Source: Methylomonas sp.
Lineage (GTDB): Bacteria > Pseudomonadota > Gammaproteobacteria > Methylococcales > Methylomonadaceae
Assembly: GCF_023228165.1 (NCBI RefSeq)
Contig: NZ_JALOBS010000009.1
Location: 95,968 to 159,967 of the forward strand
Length of the DNA stretch: 64,000 bases
Direction of reading: 5' to 3'
In this document: positions 1 through 7,003 of the stretch, one piece after another
Layout: every line of letters begins with the position of its first letter
How positions within the stretch are numbered: position 1 is the stretch's first letter
Program-made: the position numbers and the translations under genes
Notes under the pieces: model-generated
What the model was told of the DNA's origin: nothing
Seen by the model: the letters and a program-made list of their open reading frames with translations, nothing else
Databases searched by the model: none

Positions 1-234
1 GATTTAACCAGCTGCATTCGCAACCGGGATACGACACATCAAACCGATTTACCGGCCAAGCAACGCAGAAAAAACATGCGGCAGGCTTTTACGGTAAGCC
101 AACCGTTGGCTTACCGGCATATCGCTATTGTCGACGACGTGATGACTACCGGCGCAACAGTCGCAACCCTGGCATCCGTTTTAAAAAAACAAGGAGTCAA
201 CCGGATAGATATTTGGGTTTGTGCCCGTGCCTGA
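1..234 (+). CDS. ComF-like phosphoribosyltransferase, 3' end (partial)
   Basis: The first reading frame is open from the window edge to a TGA at 232-234, giving the last 77 residues of a protein whose start lies outside. It contains the PRPP-binding signature of type I phosphoribosyltransferases, with two acidic residues followed by a T-G-A-T loop (VDDVMTTGAT). This spacing, with an RKNMRQAF-like segment upstream, is typical of ComF/GntX-family proteins, which are linked to DNA uptake and use of imported DNA. The family call is from motif and length only. A general purine-type phosphoribosyltransferase is possible but less likely, given the very short tail after the motif. Confidence 0.75.
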   Translation, partial: DLTSCIRNRDTTHQTDLPAKQRRKNMRQAFTVSQPLAYRHIAIVDDVMTTGATVATLASVLKKQGVNRIDIWVCARA

Positions 235-269
235 CTGGATTTTGAGCACATCCCATGGAAAAGGGATTT

Positions 270-746
270 TTAACCTTGCTCTGTCTTAGGTTCATTTTGT
301 TCAGCTGAAGGTTTCTTGGTCCGCCGCCGCCCCTCTTTCAGCTTTTTCGCCTGATCCGCATCTATTTTGGTCACTTGACCCGCCGCATTGCCTTCCAGGT
401 CAACCCTGACGGCGTCCTCGACCAGACATTCCCAATAGCGTTTGCCCCAGCACCAAGTCTTAATAGCAGCCCGCAATTCATTTTTAGCGATACCCAGCTG
501 TTCGGATTGTTCAAATAACTCTTTATGGATTCCAATCTTCAAAGGTACTTTTGGTGCGGGATTTTTTGGAAATGCCAAGGGATATTTCTTTTGCAGTTGA
601 CCGATTATCAACACCACGGGATCGACTTTGTCCGCCTTCTTTGCCGTCGCACTGCCCTCCTCCTTGATCTGGCGTTTTTTTAATTTCTCAGCCGCAGCCT
701 GCTGCGCCAATTCGTCCCTGAGTGATGCAAGTTGTTCAAAGCCCAT
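270..746 (-). CDS. ProQ/FinO-domain RNA chaperone
   Basis: The predicted protein has 158 residues. A Lys/Glu/Ala-rich N-terminal extension (about residues 8-42) is followed by a ProQ/FinO-type fold from about residue 43 to 115. Recognisable elements are the helix with QKKYPLAFP, the PLKIGIHKEL turn and the WCWGKRYWECL helix. The C-terminal 30 residues are very basic. Family members bind structured regions of mRNAs and small RNAs and promote pairing, so a cytoplasmic post-transcriptional role is expected. It converges on the comF-like gene with about 35 bases between them. It is shorter than E. coli ProQ because it lacks the C-terminal Tudor-like domain, so it resembles the minimal FinO-domain proteins. 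Its targets cannot be deduced. Confidence 0.85.
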   Translation of the reverse strand: MGFEQLASLRDELAQQAAAEKLKKRQIKEEGSATAKKADKVDPVVLIIGQLQKKYPLAFPKNPAPKVPLKIGIHKELFEQSEQLGIAKNELRAAIKTWCWGKRYWECLVEDAVRVDLEGNAAGQVTKIDADQAKKLKEGRRRTKKPSAEQNEPKTEQG

Positions 747-933
747 AAATTTTTCGCAGTTAAGTTCAGAAATAAGTAAACATGTTATTCGCCGTTTACG
801 TCATTTATCAAGTTCTTAACAAATTTAAATAATCACGCTTGGAATTTATCCGACCGACTGGCAGGTTGCTAAGTACTAATCACAAGGACGAAATTATTGG
901 TTACCACACAGCTATAAAACGTATCAGCCCACG

Positions 934-1263
934 CTAGCGTTGCGGTCCCCCAGCGGCTTTTGATGGTATGTCGATCGATAAAAATACAGGTAATACAAAA
1001 AGTATGACCAGCTTCAACAACATAATTGCCATTCCCAAACCCCACAAACCGGCAAAATAATTAAGCACCGGATTGACTTCGTCCACGGCGGCGAAACTCA
1101 GTCCATGATAGGTTACCAAGCCATCGGCGATATGCAATACACCAAAAAACAAAATCAGCAACGCATTCACCACATGTTTTGGCTGCGTAAGCCAATAGCC
1201 ATTGGGTTCTAATAGCCTGACTGCACTGGCATTTACAATTTTACAAAAGTTGATGGGCTGCAT
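934..1263 (-). CDS. Small DUF5658-like membrane protein
   Basis: This is a 109-residue protein read from the ATG at 1263. I prefer this over the longer frame (start at 1323) because an AGAGGAG ribosome-binding site sits six bases upstream. It shows two or three hydrophobic segments (about residues 30-50 and 70-95) and a polar D-G-x-x-T-Y motif between them, a pattern seen in the DUF5658 family of uncharacterised inner-membrane proteins. The tail is short and basic. No function can be stated. It stands alone, with about 190 bases before the ProQ-like gene and a 390-base gap on its other side. Confidence 0.6.
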   Translation of the reverse strand: MQPINFCKIVNASAVRLLEPNGYWLTQPKHVVNALLILFFGVLHIADGLVTYHGLSFAAVDEVNPVLNYFAGLWGLGMAIMLLKLVILFVLPVFLSIDIPSKAAGGPQR

Positions 1264-1656
1264 GTCGTACTCCTCTAACTGGTAATACGCAATTTCATTC
1301 GGTAAAAAATACCCCACCATCAAAAAATCTACATTACTCTAGCCGTGCTTGAGCCAATTAAATTAGAAAGTAGTGTGATAATCGGTTACCGTTTAATCGA
1401 TATATCCCATTTCACTTCCAAGACTAAATTCATTCGCCTTAGTTAATGAACGCAACTCAACTATAAACTCTTACAAATGGTTTACAATACACAAATATAT
1501 GTATTATTTATTTCATATATGGCAACAAAATTCCCCCATTCCTGCATTGCAAACCCATTAGGTCAACGGTAAAGTAAGTAAATAAAGATAAGCACGAGCC
1601 GATCACGCAGCAATGCTTCGCTATGCGCTAAAAATTCAACACATTTCCAAATCAAA
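1264..1656. other. Intergenic, no gene seen
   Basis: This AT-rich stretch of about 390 bases lies between two divergent genes and presumably carries both promoters. I found no convincing ORF, hairpin or repeat. The section near 1470-1520 is especially AT-rich, with several TATAT-like words. Confidence 0.5.
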
Positions 1657-1968
1657 ATGGCGAAATCAATCACTTATTTGAATGTTCCTTATGCGCAAAA
1701 AGATGCGGCGAAAGCGTTAGGGGCCCGCTGGGATACCGTCAATAAGAAATGGTATGTGCCCATCGGTAAGGAGATAGCGCCGTTCGCGCAATGGCTTTCC
1801 GACTTTGTTCCGCAACAAGCAGGTAATTCCGTCGCACCGAATAAGCCGATATCCACAGTATCGGCGACTAAAAAAACCATTTCGGCCAGCCAAAATTCAG
1901 GTGTGTTGACTTACCCCTCAATTCCGGATTTTGTCCCTTATGCCGGGGAAGAACCGCCTTGGGATTAA
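1657..1968 (+). CDS. DUF5710-domain protein
   Basis: The 103-residue protein opens with a DUF5710 module at about residues 5-37: a Y-L-N-V-P-Y start, then A-K-x-L-G-A-R-W-D and a K-W-Y-V-P end. In other bacteria this module is found at the ends of toprim, primase and plasmid-transfer proteins and is thought to be a small nucleic-acid-associated fold. Here it stands alone with a low-complexity Ser/Thr/Pro-rich middle and an acidic proline tail (EEPPWD). No partner gene is adjacent. The domain call is good; the biological role is unknown. Confidence 0.75.
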   Translation: MAKSITYLNVPYAQKDAAKALGARWDTVNKKWYVPIGKEIAPFAQWLSDFVPQQAGNSVAPNKPISTVSATKKTISASQNSGVLTYPSIPDFVPYAGEEPPWD

Positions 1969-2107
1969 TATTTCTTTATTCCAAGTACAATCTTTCCGGC
2001 CGGTAACTGTTCGGCTAAAGGGCGCGAGCAGTGACCATCGGTGCTTGATGCCGTTGGCATGGGAATATCTATTGGTTTTATGACCGAACGAGATCATTCA
2101 CCAATAA

Positions 2108-2764
2108 TCAAGCCAATAAAGCTGCGATGATACCTGTCAGAAAAATTCCGTCGAACGTCCCCGCCCCCCCTATCGACGCCACCGGAACATCAAGGCTGCC
2201 GATAATTTTCAGATGCAGTATGTCGGCACCTATCAATACCCCTATCACCCCGCCGATATAGGCAAGATGCGCGGCATGCGCGGGGTCGAGCAGGAGCGCC
2301 AACATAGCCGACGCCAGCGGAGCTATGAATAACGGCATGGCAATACCGAGGCCGGGAACGGGCCGACTAAGGCGATAACTTAAGCCGGCTATCATCAGGA
2401 TGGCCACGCATAGCAATATCGGTTCAATTAATTGCAGCGAAATGAAATATACACACAAACCAACCGGAATCACGCAACCGCCGACATTGATGGCGATAAT
2501 GGTATAAGCTTCCCTGGCAGGCTGAAATAATTCCCAAATAGGCTTTCTACCCGGCATCGTGACCAGATGACCGGTATTTCGGGTTTTTATTTTAAAAATG
2601 GGCAAATTGATACCGCTGCCCAACAGGGTCCCGATCAATACCGCCAGCGTAGCTTCCGGAGTCAAGCCGAGCTTGGTAAAGGCAATTTCAAAGAAATGTA
2701 CCTGTATCATCGCCACCAATACCAAGGACATCAGCAAAAACAGCATCAATGAAATGGCGGGCAT
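2108..2764 (-). CDS. DUF1614 family multi-pass membrane protein
   Basis: The protein has 218 residues and about six or seven hydrophobic segments. Recognisable family features are an N-terminal helix, a G-T-L-L-G-S-G-x-N-x-P turn near residue 45, a central helix beginning with INVGGCVIPVGLCVY, and a C-terminal ASIGGAGTFDGIF loop. These match DUF1614, an uncharacterised integral membrane family. The asparagine- and glycine-rich re-entrant-like loops suggest a transporter or membrane enzyme fold, but no substrate can be named. A GGAG-like ribosome-binding site precedes the ATG. Confidence 0.75.
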   Translation of the reverse strand: MPAISLMLFLLMSLVLVAMIQVHFFEIAFTKLGLTPEATLAVLIGTLLGSGINLPIFKIKTRNTGHLVTMPGRKPIWELFQPAREAYTIIAINVGGCVIPVGLCVYFISLQLIEPILLCVAILMIAGLSYRLSRPVPGLGIAMPLFIAPLASAMLALLLDPAHAAHLAYIGGVIGVLIGADILHLKIIGSLDVPVASIGGAGTFDGIFLTGIIAALLA

Positions 2765-2956
2765 GGTTGGCTCCTATGGTGTTTATTGCGAAAAGGCTCG
2801 GACATAGTTTATGTCAGGTTATCATTGCATAGACCGACTTAAAACCGTCCGAGTATATACGCCCCCTTCTCGGCGCTTTATATCAGGCTATTCGAAGGGG
2901 GCTTCGACCAAGCTGACAGCCAACCAGAAAAACTTTCCACCTAAACCAGAATTAAG

Positions 2957-2984
2957 TTGACAATCCCGTCAATAGGCCTAGAAT
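2957..2984 (+). promoter_or_regulatory. Sigma-70 promoter for the cold-shock gene
   Basis: A perfect -35 hexamer TTGACA (2957-2962) and a good -10 hexamer TAGAAT (2979-2984) are separated by 16 bases. Transcription would start near 2991, leaving an untranslated leader of about 145-150 bases before the cold-shock ATG. Leaders of this length are a known hallmark of cspA-type mRNAs, where they act as temperature-sensing structures. The promoter is read directly; the leader's thermosensor role is inferred. Confidence 0.65.
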
Positions 2985-3138
2985 CAGTTCCAGCTAGAAA
3001 ATATGATTTACCCTTGTTTACCGTTTCGATGTCTCTTCTGTAGCTCCTTCGTCCTGCTTTTCATTCAGTAATTTCCGCATTGTCCAGCTATATCGGCCTT
3101 ACCCAAGGCTTTATCTTACTAATTTTTTAAGGACTTAT

Positions 3139-3357
3139 ATGTCTACTACAATGACAACCGGCATCGTTAAATGGTTTAACGCCGACAAAGGCTTCGGCTT
3201 TATCGAACAAAAATCCGGCCCCGATGTTTTCGTACACTTTAAAAACATTCTCGCCACCGGCAACGGTTACAAAACCCTGGACGAAGGACAACATGTTCAG
3301 TTCAAGCTTGGTCAAGGCCCTAAAGGCCCGCAAGCGGAAGACGTGTCCATCGTCTAA
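3139..3357 (+). CDS. CspA-family cold-shock protein
   Basis: The 72-residue protein is a complete cold-shock domain. It holds both RNA-binding motifs, KGFGFI (RNP1, about residues 18-23) and VFVHF (RNP2, about 31-35), and the usual G-x-V-K-W-F-N start. Such proteins bind single-stranded RNA and DNA and melt mRNA structure, either at low temperature or constitutively. An AAGGA-like ribosome-binding site precedes the ATG. The middle loop (about residues 42-55) differs from E. coli CspA, so the exact paralog is not assigned. It is monocistronic, with a strong promoter and long leader upstream and a perfect inverted repeat just after the stop. Confidence 0.93.
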   Translation: MSTTMTTGIVKWFNADKGFGFIEQKSGPDVFVHFKNILATGNGYKTLDEGQHVQFKLGQGPKGPQAEDVSIV

Positions 3358-3366
3358 ATATCGAAT

Positions 3367-3400
3367 TCAATCACAGCCATCATATAATGGCTGTGATTGA
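3367..3400 (+). terminator. Perfect inverted repeat after the cold-shock gene
   Basis: A 14-base stem (3367-3380 pairing with 3387-3400) with a six-base loop starts ten bases after the csp stop. There is no U-run after it, so it may act as an mRNA-stabilising 3' structure or a weak terminator rather than a classical intrinsic terminator. Confidence 0.55.
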
Positions 3401-3515
3401 CAATAGCATTGCACTCTGCAACCTATTTAATTTGCTAGAACCATCCTTGTCTTACCTATCGCGCTCAAAGCAGTTTTATTCAAAGCATCACATATGCGGT
3501 AATCGGGCAAAGCAC

Positions 3516-3537
3516 AGCCTTTCAAAAAGGCTTTTTT
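3516..3537 (+). terminator. Intrinsic terminator
   Basis: AGCCTTT (3516-3522) pairs with AAAGGCT (3526-3532) and a run of six T (3532-3537) overlaps the end. No protein gene ends shortly upstream. It may serve read-through from csp, or end a small untranslated RNA from the 3401-3515 interval. Confidence 0.6.
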
Positions 3538-3562
3538 AACCAAAACAATCTCAAACATAACC

Positions 3563-3679
3563 ATGCAAAAATTAATCGTAAAACCTCGCACAACACCGCC
3601 ACCCCGCATTGGCTGGCACTATGACACTTATTTTCAAGAGCAATTAGCTAAGCTCAAAAAAGTTAATCACCCCCACTAA
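3563..3679 (+). CDS. Possible 38-codon ORF of unknown function
   Basis: An ATG at 3563 opens a 38-residue frame ending with TAA at 3677-3679. The peptide is basic, begins MQKLIVKPR, has a P-P-P-R stretch and aromatic residues (WHYDTYF), and ends with His-rich residues. It lies just after the terminator at 3516-3537. No good ribosome-binding site is visible and I recognise no family, so it may be chance. The rest of the 3358-3919 interval holds nothing else I can name. Confidence 0.2.
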   Translation: MQKLIVKPRTTPPPRIGWHYDTYFQEQLAKLKKVNHPH

Positions 3680-3919
3680 AGAAATTTAACACCACGGCAT
3701 TAAGCCAGCTTTAAATTACTATAATGACAATGCCATGCCATAGCTGAGATAGGCAGAGCCCATTGACATACAGCAACGAAGCCTAAGAAAACCAGTGGCT
3801 CCAGAATAAACCCCCGAACTTTAGAATAAGTAAAAAATACCTTGCTTTCACACGCTGTTGTTAAGGTGACTTTCGGCATTTACCCAAGCAGTTATCCCCA
3901 AAACTGGAGATCCAAACTC

Positions 3920-4246
3920 ATGAAAACTTCACTGAAAATTCTAATTTTATCGGCTCTCTTTTCCCTGAGCGCAGCCAGTTATGCCCAACAACCGCCCATG
4001 GGTGACGGCAAAGGCATGGAACACAATATGGGCGCAATGGACCCGGCAAAAATGACTGAGCATCTCAAACAAAAACAAGAAAACCTGCTGATGATGCACG
4101 ACTTGTCGAATAAAATTCTGGCCGAAAAAGACCCGCAAAAGCAGCAAGCGCTTAAGGATCAACAACTAGAACTCATGAAAGCCCACCATATGGAAATAAT
4201 GTCCATGCATCACGGCAAACCCATGGATCACAAGAAAATGCATTAA
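3920..4246 (+). CDS. Periplasmic Met/His-rich small protein
   Basis: The 108-residue protein starts at the ATG at 3920, where a classical signal peptide begins: basic MKTSLK, a hydrophobic core, and cleavage after A-S-Y-A. The longer frame from 3842 would bury that signal. The mature part is rich in Met and His, including H-H-M-E-I-M-S-M-H-H and a K-K-M-H end. Its central region is a charged, probably helical stretch with repeated K-Q and L-K pairs. This composition is typical of small periplasmic metal-handling or stress proteins, such as copper-binding or Spy/CpxP-like ones. Metal binding is an inference from composition. It is monocistronic and followed by a terminator. Confidence 0.65.
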   Translation: MKTSLKILILSALFSLSAASYAQQPPMGDGKGMEHNMGAMDPAKMTEHLKQKQENLLMMHDLSNKILAEKDPQKQQALKDQQLELMKAHHMEIMSMHHGKPMDHKKMH

Positions 4247-4276
4247 CTCAGAGCTGATTTAACATCGCTCAATGTG

Positions 4277-4303
4277 AAAAAGCCGGCTAATACCGGCTTT
4301 TTT
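4277..4303 (+). terminator. Intrinsic terminator after the Met/His-rich gene
   Basis: An A-rich stretch and AGCCGG (4281-4286) pair with CCGGCT and a T-run (4293-4303) across a six-base loop. This is a good rho-independent terminator about 30 bases after the stop codon. Confidence 0.8.
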
Positions 4304-4370
4304 GGTAATGGCTGTATCCAGACGCCAAGAAACCTTAAAATCACCGTTTCACAACAGCCATTTTTACCTA

Positions 4371-4877
4371 ATGTCTTCCTTGAAATATTTATCCGGCTAT
4401 CCCGTAGCGGTCAGCGCGCAAATCGAGCAACTGCTTGAACAGGACAAACTCGGTGAAATCCTGTTAAAAAAATATCCAGCCAGCCATGACATACGTACGG
4501 ACAAAGCGTTGTATAGCTATGTCATGTCCCTTAAAACCCAGTTCCTGCGCCAATCCGGCCCGCTAAGCAAAATCGTCTACGACGACAAAATTGACGTTTT
4601 ACATCAGGCGCTAGGATTACATTCTTTCGTTTCCAGAGTTCAAGGCGGTAATCTAAAGGCAAAAAACGAAATCCGCATCGGCTCGGTATTTAAAGCCGTA
4701 CCCCTGGAATTTTTACGGATGATTGTGGTGCACGAACTGGCGCATTGCCGGGAAAAACAACATAACAAAGCCTTTTATAAGCTATGCGAACATATGGAGC
4801 CCGACTATCATCAACTGGAATTCGATCTGCGGCTTTACCTTACCTACCGCGACCGCATCGGCCCGCTCTACTCATGA
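4371..4877 (+). CDS. YgjP-like zinc metallopeptidase family protein
   Basis: The protein has 168 residues from the ATG at 4371. An in-frame start at 4302 exists but would place the coding region inside the preceding terminator. The zinc signature H-E-L-A-H with a downstream H-N-K-A-F-Y (about residues 121-135) is the WLM/YgjP pattern, in which two His and a third ligand bind zinc and the Glu is catalytic. Family members are predicted metal-dependent hydrolases. The C-terminal HMEPDYHQLEFDLR segment is also family-like. Substrate is unknown. It converges on the alcohol dehydrogenase gene with 12 bases between them. Confidence 0.75.
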   Translation: MSSLKYLSGYPVAVSAQIEQLLEQDKLGEILLKKYPASHDIRTDKALYSYVMSLKTQFLRQSGPLSKIVYDDKIDVLHQALGLHSFVSRVQGGNLKAKNEIRIGSVFKAVPLEFLRMIVVHELAHCREKQHNKAFYKLCEHMEPDYHQLEFDLRLYLTYRDRIGPLYS

Positions 4878-4889
4878 CGGAGACGTGAA

Positions 4890-5849
4890 TTAAGGTTGCA
4901 ACAAGATTTTCCTGACTCCGGGCTGTGCCGCATGTTGCAAAGCGGCTAGGCCGTCTCTTAAGCTGTAGCGTCCATCCACCATTGTCTCTAGCGGGATGTT
5001 TCCTTGCCGCAATACCGCTAAAGCCTCGTCAAAAGGGCCGCAACGCGAACCCACTATATTCAATTCCCCAACCACCACCTTGGTTAGGTCGACAGGCTCG
5101 CTTGCCGAAAAGGTACTTTTCAAAACCACCGTACCGCCAGGCTTGGTCATTCTTAGCGCTTGGCTAAAGCCGCCGGCTTGGCCGCTGGCATCCACCACGT
5201 AATCATAATAATTCGCCGATACATCCTGGACCAAAGCAGTCTTGAGTTGCCACTGCTTAGGTAATGCCAAGGACATTGCCGATCTGCCCAGTACCTCGAC
5301 ATCGTAACCGGCCAAAGCCAGGACTTTGGCGATCAATAAACCCAAGCGTCCGGGGCCGATTACAGCCACCGGTTTAACCGGCCAATGTTCCAATTGCTTG
5401 AACACCCGAATCGCCGCCGCCAAAGGCTCGGTAAATACCGCCATTTCGTCCGGCACATCCTCCGGCACCAGGTAAAGATTACCGACCGGCAAGCTCACAT
5501 AGTCGGCAAAAGCCCCGTCGTGTCCGCGTATACCCAGCACCCGACGATTCAGACAATGTTCGGGGCCGTCCCGCCGGCAAACATCGCAAATCCCACAGCC
5601 GATATTAATCGAACCCACCACCCGCTTATTCAGCCAGTGACGGTGCGTTTCCTGACTAACGGCTTCGACCACGCCGACGAATTCATGACCAATGGTACCG
5701 GTGAATTGTGCGTAGCCTTTCACCAATTCCAGATCGGTCGCGCAAATCCCGGCCAGTTTCAGCCGAATCAAAGCCTCGTCGGCGGAAACCTCCGGAATAG
5801 GCTTATCCTGGCGATAATTCAAACCCTTGTTTAATTCTAACGCTTGCAT
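4890..5849 (-). CDS. Zinc-dependent alcohol dehydrogenase (MDR family)
   Basis: The 319-residue protein is a medium-chain dehydrogenase/reductase. Catalytic zinc ligands are visible as Cys36 in G-I-C-A-T-D and the G-H-E motif at residues 54-56. The four structural-zinc cysteines are at about 85, 88, 91 and 99. The Rossmann nucleotide-binding motif is V-I-G-P-G-R-L-G near residue 165, followed by an E-V-L-G-R strand. It is shorter than typical 340-380-residue alcohol dehydrogenases, with a compact C-terminal part. It should oxidise an alcohol or polyol with NAD(P). The substrate is not evident from the sequence and no pathway neighbours are present. Confidence 0.85.
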   Translation of the reverse strand: MQALELNKGLNYRQDKPIPEVSADEALIRLKLAGICATDLELVKGYAQFTGTIGHEFVGVVEAVSQETHRHWLNKRVVGSINIGCGICDVCRRDGPEHCLNRRVLGIRGHDGAFADYVSLPVGNLYLVPEDVPDEMAVFTEPLAAAIRVFKQLEHWPVKPVAVIGPGRLGLLIAKVLALAGYDVEVLGRSAMSLALPKQWQLKTALVQDVSANYYDYVVDASGQAGGFSQALRMTKPGGTVVLKSTFSASEPVDLTKVVVGELNIVGSRCGPFDEALAVLRQGNIPLETMVDGRYSLRDGLAALQHAAQPGVRKILLQP

Positions 5850-5904
5850 GGGATGGGTTGACAGAAGATATCAGTAGCTAGCATGAATATTAACAGTCTA
5901 TCAA

Positions 5905-6807
5905 TTACACGCCGGATAGGAATCCATCTTCAATTTGTTTCATCGTTTTTCCGTTCGCCGATTTCCAACTCTGAGGCCCACTTCTTGAAGTGCCTGCAAC
6001 AATAGCAGCAGCATAACTAGAAGAACTTAATAAGATATCGTCGGTAGCAACCAGTTTATCGCCATCTTCTTTAAGATAACCGGTTTTAAGCAATTGCGCT
6101 TTAATGTCTGCCAGTTTTCCGGGAATACTTCCGGAATTCGTTTTTGAGAGCAGCGATCCTTGTTTAAGCACAAAACCTTCATTAGTAGCAGCACCTTTAG
6201 CTATTAAATTATTGACAGTAAAAGTTAGCTCACTAAGTGGGTTTATTCGTGTATTTTCTGCGCTAACCAGCCCTTCTCGTTCTTCGACATATTTTGTTTG
6301 TAAGATTAGCTCAAGAATGGGGTAACCTAAAACGCCTAAGACCATGCGCACATTAACGACAAATTCTTCCATCGCGTCTCGATCAGCACGCGGAAGGCTT
6401 GATTCAGGAGGATTATTTCCATTCTCGAGCTGATATCTGTCTGCTTGTTTAGCCAAACAGACCAGTACCGACTCCAAGTATTTAATATGCGCCTTGGTGA
6501 GATTTTCGTCTTTGCTAGTAAAGATAATTACTTCATTCCAGAACTCCTTATTTCTGTCGTGCGAAGTCAGTCGCTGCAAAACATTCTCCGATTCTCCAAC
6601 ATAAGCAATTGGTTTTGAATCGCCAAAACGGCTTTCAAACAAAAAATAAACTCCTGGCTTTGATGCTTCAGGCCATTTAGGTAGTTCGTTCAACCTACTT
6701 CGCGGACATGCAATAGCATGGCCTGTCCAATTTACTAGCTCAGCGTATCTAATTCCAGTTGCAGTAGCATCCGCCAAATAGATTCGAATTGATTTACCTA
6801 TTGCCAC
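5905..6807 (-). CDS. GIY-YIG nuclease-domain protein with DUF4357 C-terminus
   Basis: The 300-residue protein has a GIY-YIG fold in its first half: G-V-Y at residues 52-54, A-Y-V-G at 68-71, a conserved Arg at about 79 (LQRL) and a Glu in the following helix (KYLES, about 111). The last 65 residues (S-G-P-Q-S-W-K-S-A-N-G-K-T) match the DUF4357 module, which often ends restriction-modification or GIY-YIG proteins. The combination is seen in standalone proteins of unknown role, possibly nucleases acting in defence or repair. No methyltransferase or other restriction component is adjacent. It is AT-richer than its neighbours, which may point to acquisition. Confidence 0.75.
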   Translation of the reverse strand: MAIGKSIRIYLADATATGIRYAELVNWTGHAIACPRSRLNELPKWPEASKPGVYFLFESRFGDSKPIAYVGESENVLQRLTSHDRNKEFWNEVIIFTSKDENLTKAHIKYLESVLVCLAKQADRYQLENGNNPPESSLPRADRDAMEEFVVNVRMVLGVLGYPILELILQTKYVEEREGLVSAENTRINPLSELTFTVNNLIAKGAATNEGFVLKQGSLLSKTNSGSIPGKLADIKAQLLKTGYLKEDGDKLVATDDILLSSSSYAAAIVAGTSRSGPQSWKSANGKTMKQIEDGFLSGV

Positions 6808-7003
6808 AGTTGCCCCTTAAAATATATAGCTAAAATTAGGTAGTTCATCTATATCATCCAGTATCACCCCACTCTAAGCAACAGATTCAGCGATTTCCCG
6901 TACGACACGCACCGCGCTTCATCGCCGACAAGCCAACATATCAAGCCCATCCAACGATCGGTTACAATGCCCTTTTTCGAACCCAAAAACGGAATGACCA
7001 GGT

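Noticed and set aside
3427..3609. 60-codon minus-strand frame
   Set aside because: It crosses an intrinsic terminator and has no ribosome-binding site or recognisable sequence.
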